This document shows positions 63,540-64,000 of a stretch of DNA of 64,000 nt, in pieces (the first letter of the stretch is position 1; each line of letters opens with the position of its first letter). This DNA is from Hoeflea sp. 108 (GTDB lineage Bacteria > Pseudomonadota > Alphaproteobacteria > Rhizobiales > Rhizobiaceae): assembly GCF_000372965.1 (NCBI RefSeq), contig NZ_KB890024.1, forward strand, positions 3,598,839-3,662,838. The letters run 5' to 3'. Made by a program: the position numbers and the translations under genes. Under the pieces are notes generated by a model, which saw only the letters and a program-made list of their open reading frames with translations, was not told the origin of the DNA and searched no databases.

Positions 63540-63872
63540 ATGCCGTCCAACAGGCTTTCACTGCTGGCGATCTTCGTCGCCCTGGGCGCGGCAGCGATGC
63601 CCATGCCGCTGCGCGCCGCAGACCCGGTTCGCGTCAAGATCGAGAACTTCGCCTTCACGCCTCAGGACCTGGCGATCAAGGCGGGAACGACGGTCGTCTT
63701 CGAGAATGACGACGACATTCCGCATCTGGTCGTGGCCGCGGACGGGTCGTTCCGCTCCAAGGCGCTTGACACCGGCGACACCTATGCCTTCACATTCGCG
63801 AGTTCTGGTGACTTTCCCTACTTCTGCGGCATCCACCCGCATATGCAGGGCAAGATCACCGTCAGCCCATGA
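63540..63872 (+). CDS. Cupredoxin (plastocyanin/amicyanin-like)
   Basis: A 110-residue periplasmic blue-copper protein. Seen: a signal peptide (cleavage near AAD at residue 27), beta-barrel body, and the type 1 copper ligands H62 (DIPHLV) and C96-x2-H99-x2-M102 in YFCGIHPHM. Single-electron carrier or copper sensor-partner. Start ATG 63540 with TGGAGA ahead. Lies between the metallophosphoesterase (30 nt away) and the sigma factor gene. Confidence 0.88.
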   Translation: MPSNRLSLLAIFVALGAAAMPMPLRAADPVRVKIENFAFTPQDLAIKAGTTVVFENDDDIPHLVVAADGSFRSKALDTGDTYAFTFASSGDFPYFCGIHPHMQGKITVSP

Positions 63873-63891
63873 AGGCGGTCGGCAGGCCCAA

Positions 63892-64000
63892 ATGAGCGCG
63901 CCGGCCGGCGAGGTCGTGCCGAACACAGACACACCGGCCGGACGCTTTGGCGAAGTGGTGCTGCCGCATCTCGGCGACGCGCTGGCGCTGGCCCGCTGGC
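63892..64000 (+). CDS. ECF-type RNA polymerase sigma factor, cut by window end
   Basis: Only the first 36 codons are present. The fragment GRFGEVVLPHLGDALALARW resembles the start of region 2 in ECF sigma factors (VLPHLDAAYNLARW-like in relatives). It begins 19 nt after the cupredoxin stop. Identification is from this short motif plus context. Confidence 0.6.
   Translation, partial: MSAPAGEVVPNTDTPAGRFGEVVLPHLGDALALARW

Overview
The window is GC-rich chromosomal DNA from an alphaproteobacterium of the order Hyphomicrobiales (Rhizobiales). A Mesorhizobium/Aminobacter-type member of the Phyllobacteriaceae is the best guess. The guess rests on the CtrA/ChpT/SciP cell-cycle genes, a NolR-like ArsR regulator, a DUF1134 (EipA) gene beside chpT, a two-gene NHEJ system (LigD plus Ku), and many ABC uptake operons. 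No transposase, integrase, phage gene, CRISPR array or rRNA was seen. The genus is inferred from gene content only.

Layout. 0.1-5 kb: an SDR dehydrogenase, a HugZ-like FMN protein, a NolR-like regulator, a TrmH-family rRNA/tRNA methyltransferase, a membrane-anchored coiled-coil protein and EipA. 5.4-10.8 kb: a cell-cycle block with chpT, a single-domain response regulator, ctrA, a FliJ-like gene and, after an HxlR/quinone-reductase pair and a PqiA-like membrane protein, sciP (the CtrA inhibitor). CtrA-type half sites (TTAACCAT) lie in the promoters. 11-15.1 kb: mnmA, a DUF1232 protein, a Gfo/Idh/MocA dehydrogenase, tRNA-Met(CAT) and a GT61-type glycosyltransferase. 15.3-22.6 kb: a polyamine-type ABC importer divergent from a MocR regulator plus a DadA-like FAD oxidase. 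Three TTGTC direct repeats at helical spacing lie between the two units. 22.7-31.8 kb: one giant autotransporter of about 3,050 residues. 32.1-32.4 kb: a decayed Omp25/Omp31-type porin followed by its terminator hairpin.

32.5-43.4 kb: a dipeptide-type ABC importer (five genes) with a GNAT acetyltransferase, a GH20 hexosaminidase and an MlrC-type M81 peptidase in one run, divergent from an RpiR regulator. It looks like a pathway for uptake and breakdown of amino-sugar-containing oligomers. 43.6-49.7 kb: a DNA repair operon: a small basic protein, LigD, Ku, a BRCT-TPR protein overlapping ku by 4 nt, an alpha/beta hydrolase and an exonuclease III. The BRCT-TPR protein is the strongest candidate for an undescribed component.

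49.8-57.9 kb: a polyamine/GABA-type catabolic block: a PuuD-like gamma-glutamyl hydrolase, then DUF3830, binding protein, two permeases, ATPase, aldehyde dehydrogenase and a LysR regulator. An identical 15-bp sequence lies upstream of both the PuuD gene and the ABC operon. 57.9-64 kb: an esterase and an MFS exporter divergent from a LysR gene, S-formylglutathione hydrolase, and a metallophosphoesterase-cupredoxin-ECF sigma factor run cut by the window end.
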